Shown: positions 62,870 through 64,000 of the stretch, in pieces
How positions within the stretch are numbered: position 1 is the first letter of the stretch
Layout: every line of letters begins with the position of its first letter
Program-made: the position numbers and the translations under genes
Source of the DNA: Streptomyces sp. NBC_00878
Lineage (GTDB): Bacteria > Actinomycetota > Actinomycetes > Streptomycetales > Streptomycetaceae
DNA: 64,000 nucleotides
Assembly: GCF_026341515.1 (NCBI RefSeq)
Contig: NZ_JAPEOK010000001.1
Coordinates: 5,146,001 to 5,210,000, forward strand
Direction: 5' to 3'
The notes under the pieces: model-generated
The model's database searches: none
Told to the model about the DNA's origin: nothing
What the model saw: only the letters and a program-made list of their open reading frames with translations

Positions 62870-63886
62870 TCAGACGGTGGGAGTGGGAGTGGGCGCATCG
62901 GCGGCGATGAGCTTCTCGTCGCGCAGGGCGGTCCAGAAGGCGGCCGGGACGCTCTCGGCGAGGGCGGCGACGTCCTCGCCGATCCGGCTGGGCCGGGTGG
63001 CGCCGGGTACGACGGCGGCCGTGGCGGGGTGGGCCAGGGCGAACTGCAGGGCGGCCGCCTTGACGCTCACACCGTGCTCGGCGGCGAGTGCCTTGATCCG
63101 TCCGACCTTGGCGACGATCTCCGCCGGGGCCTCCTGGTACTCGAAGTGCCGGCCGCCGGCGAGGATGCCCGAGCTGTACGGGCCGCCGACGACCATGTCG
63201 ACGCCCTGCTCGGCCGCGGCGGGCAGCAGGCGCTGGAGCGACCGGTCGTGGTCGAGGAGGGTGTAGCGGCCGGCCAGAAGAAACGCGTCGGGCCGGGGCT
63301 CGTCCAGGTCGAGGGTGAGCTCGATCGGTTCCACCCGGTTGACGCCCAGGCCCCAGGCCTTGATGACACCTTCGTCGCGGAGCCGCTGCAGGACGCGGAA
63401 GGCGCCGGTGCGCGCGGTCTCGTACGCGGCCAGCCAGCCGTCGCCGTGGAAGTCCTGGGCGACGTCGTGCACCCAGACGATGTCGAGGCGGTCCGTCCTC
63501 AGGCGCTTCAGGCTGTCCTCGATGGAGCGCAGGGTGGCGTCCGCCGTGTAGTCGTCGACCATCTTGTTCGGGCGGCCGTGCTCGAACAGTCCGCCCTTCT
63601 CGCCCAGGTCCCGGGCCGCGGGGTCCTCCAGCTCGTCGAGGATGACCCGGCCGACCTTGGTGCTGAGTACGAACTCGTCGCGCGGCCGGTCGGCCAGCAC
63701 CTCGCCCAGGCGGATCTCGGACAGCCCGGCTCCGTAGAACGGGGCGGTGTCGAAGTAGCGGACGCCCTGGTCCCAGGCGGCCTCGACAGTGGCCGCGGCC
63801 TCCTCGTCCGGGATACCGCGGAACATGTTGCCCAGCGGTGCGGTACCGAAGCCGAGGGTGCCCGGCAGAAGCGGCTTGATGCCCAT
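62870..63886 (-). CDS. aldo/keto reductase
   Basis: 338 residues from ATG 63886 (AAGGA upstream; a further ATG at 63907 is weaker). TIM-barrel oxidoreductase with FDTAPFYGAGLSEIRLG (Asp, Tyr), Lys in LSTKVGR and His in DIVWVHDVAQD as catalytic tetrad, and the NADP-binding C-terminus VVPGATRPSRIGE. Most similar in outline to D-threo-aldose 1-dehydrogenase/pyridoxal 4-dehydrogenase types. Confidence 0.88.
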   Translation of the reverse strand: MGIKPLLPGTLGFGTAPLGNMFRGIPDEEAAATVEAAWDQGVRYFDTAPFYGAGLSEIRLGEVLADRPRDEFVLSTKVGRVILDELEDPAARDLGEKGGLFEHGRPNKMVDDYTADATLRSIEDSLKRLRTDRLDIVWVHDVAQDFHGDGWLAAYETARTGAFRVLQRLRDEGVIKAWGLGVNRVEPIELTLDLDEPRPDAFLLAGRYTLLDHDRSLQRLLPAAAEQGVDMVVGGPYSSGILAGGRHFEYQEAPAEIVAKVGRIKALAAEHGVSVKAAALQFALAHPATAAVVPGATRPSRIGEDVAALAESVPAAFWTALRDEKLIAADAPTPTPTV

Positions 63887-64000
63887 GAGAAAGATCCTTC
63901 CCTCCATGACGTGACGCGGCGTGACGCGGAGTTTCGGGAGGTATCGGGAGACTTTTCCGCTCCGCGGCTCTTGCTCTGCCGAGGTTAGGATCGAGGAATA

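Overview
The window is high-GC actinobacterial DNA, almost certainly Streptomyces. Evidence: strong GC bias at third codon positions, many GTG starts with AGGAG-type ribosome sites, ATGA/GTGA-coupled operons, an SRP RNA beside a class II tRNA-Ser(GGA), and an AICE (actinomycete integrative and conjugative element) gene set.

Layout. (1) 1-507: chromosomal flank with the SRP RNA (minus strand) and an intact tRNA-Ser(GGA). (2) 452-15668: a complete AICE integrated in the 3' half of that tRNA. It has a tyrosine integrase and excisionase, a replication block (DUF3987-type protein plus prim-pol primase), an FtsK/SpoIIIE-type Tra with small membrane/spread proteins, a control block (HTH regulator, Nudix, HD protein, double-winged-helix GntR regulator) and, last before the right att site, an AT-rich PIN-domain gene that looks like recently acquired cargo. 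A conserved hairpin leader occurs three times upstream of AICE genes. (3) 15669-43335: a second segment bounded by two further att copies but with no integrase, fitting a cis-mobilizable element (CIME). Its cargo is dominated by reactive-sulfur chemistry: ArsR-rhodanese fusion, two metallo-beta-lactamase/rhodanese proteins, single rhodaneses, two SQR-like flavoproteins, TusA-, TusE- and DsrE-like sulfur carriers, TauE/SafE exporter, peroxiredoxin, OsmC and two CstR-type repressors. Eight near-identical 16-bp ATACCCC/GGGGTAT palindromes precede these units from 25.9 to 36.5 kb, so they look like one persulfide-responsive regulon. Several cargo genes are broken (frameshift, nonsense codon, truncations). 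The segment also carries a two-component system, an IS21 remnant, VapBC, and an SNF2 helicase/SWIM pair. (4) 43336-43590: the 3' end of a further, deleted integrase, showing that a third element once sat here. (5) 43.7-64 kb: ordinary-looking chromosome: FkbM methyltransferase, SH3 protein, septum-formation-like protein, a two-component system next to a MacAB-like ABC exporter, a probable phosphorothioate-dependent HNH restriction enzyme, DUF2079 and CopC/CopD membrane proteins, SDR, cupin, HhH-GPD, HdeD-like, SRPBCC and aldo-keto reductase genes. Several of these carry expanded in-frame short repeats.

How it fits together: the AICE supplies integrase, excisionase and transfer functions; the three directly repeated att cores would allow excision of the AICE alone, of the sulfur segment alone, or of both. 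Within the sulfur segment, SQR would oxidise sulfide to persulfide, rhodaneses and Tus/Dsr-like proteins would relay sulfane sulfur, persulfide dioxygenase-rhodaneses would turn it into sulfite/thiosulfate, TauE/SafE would export it, and CstR would sense it. These roles are inferred from family membership and context.
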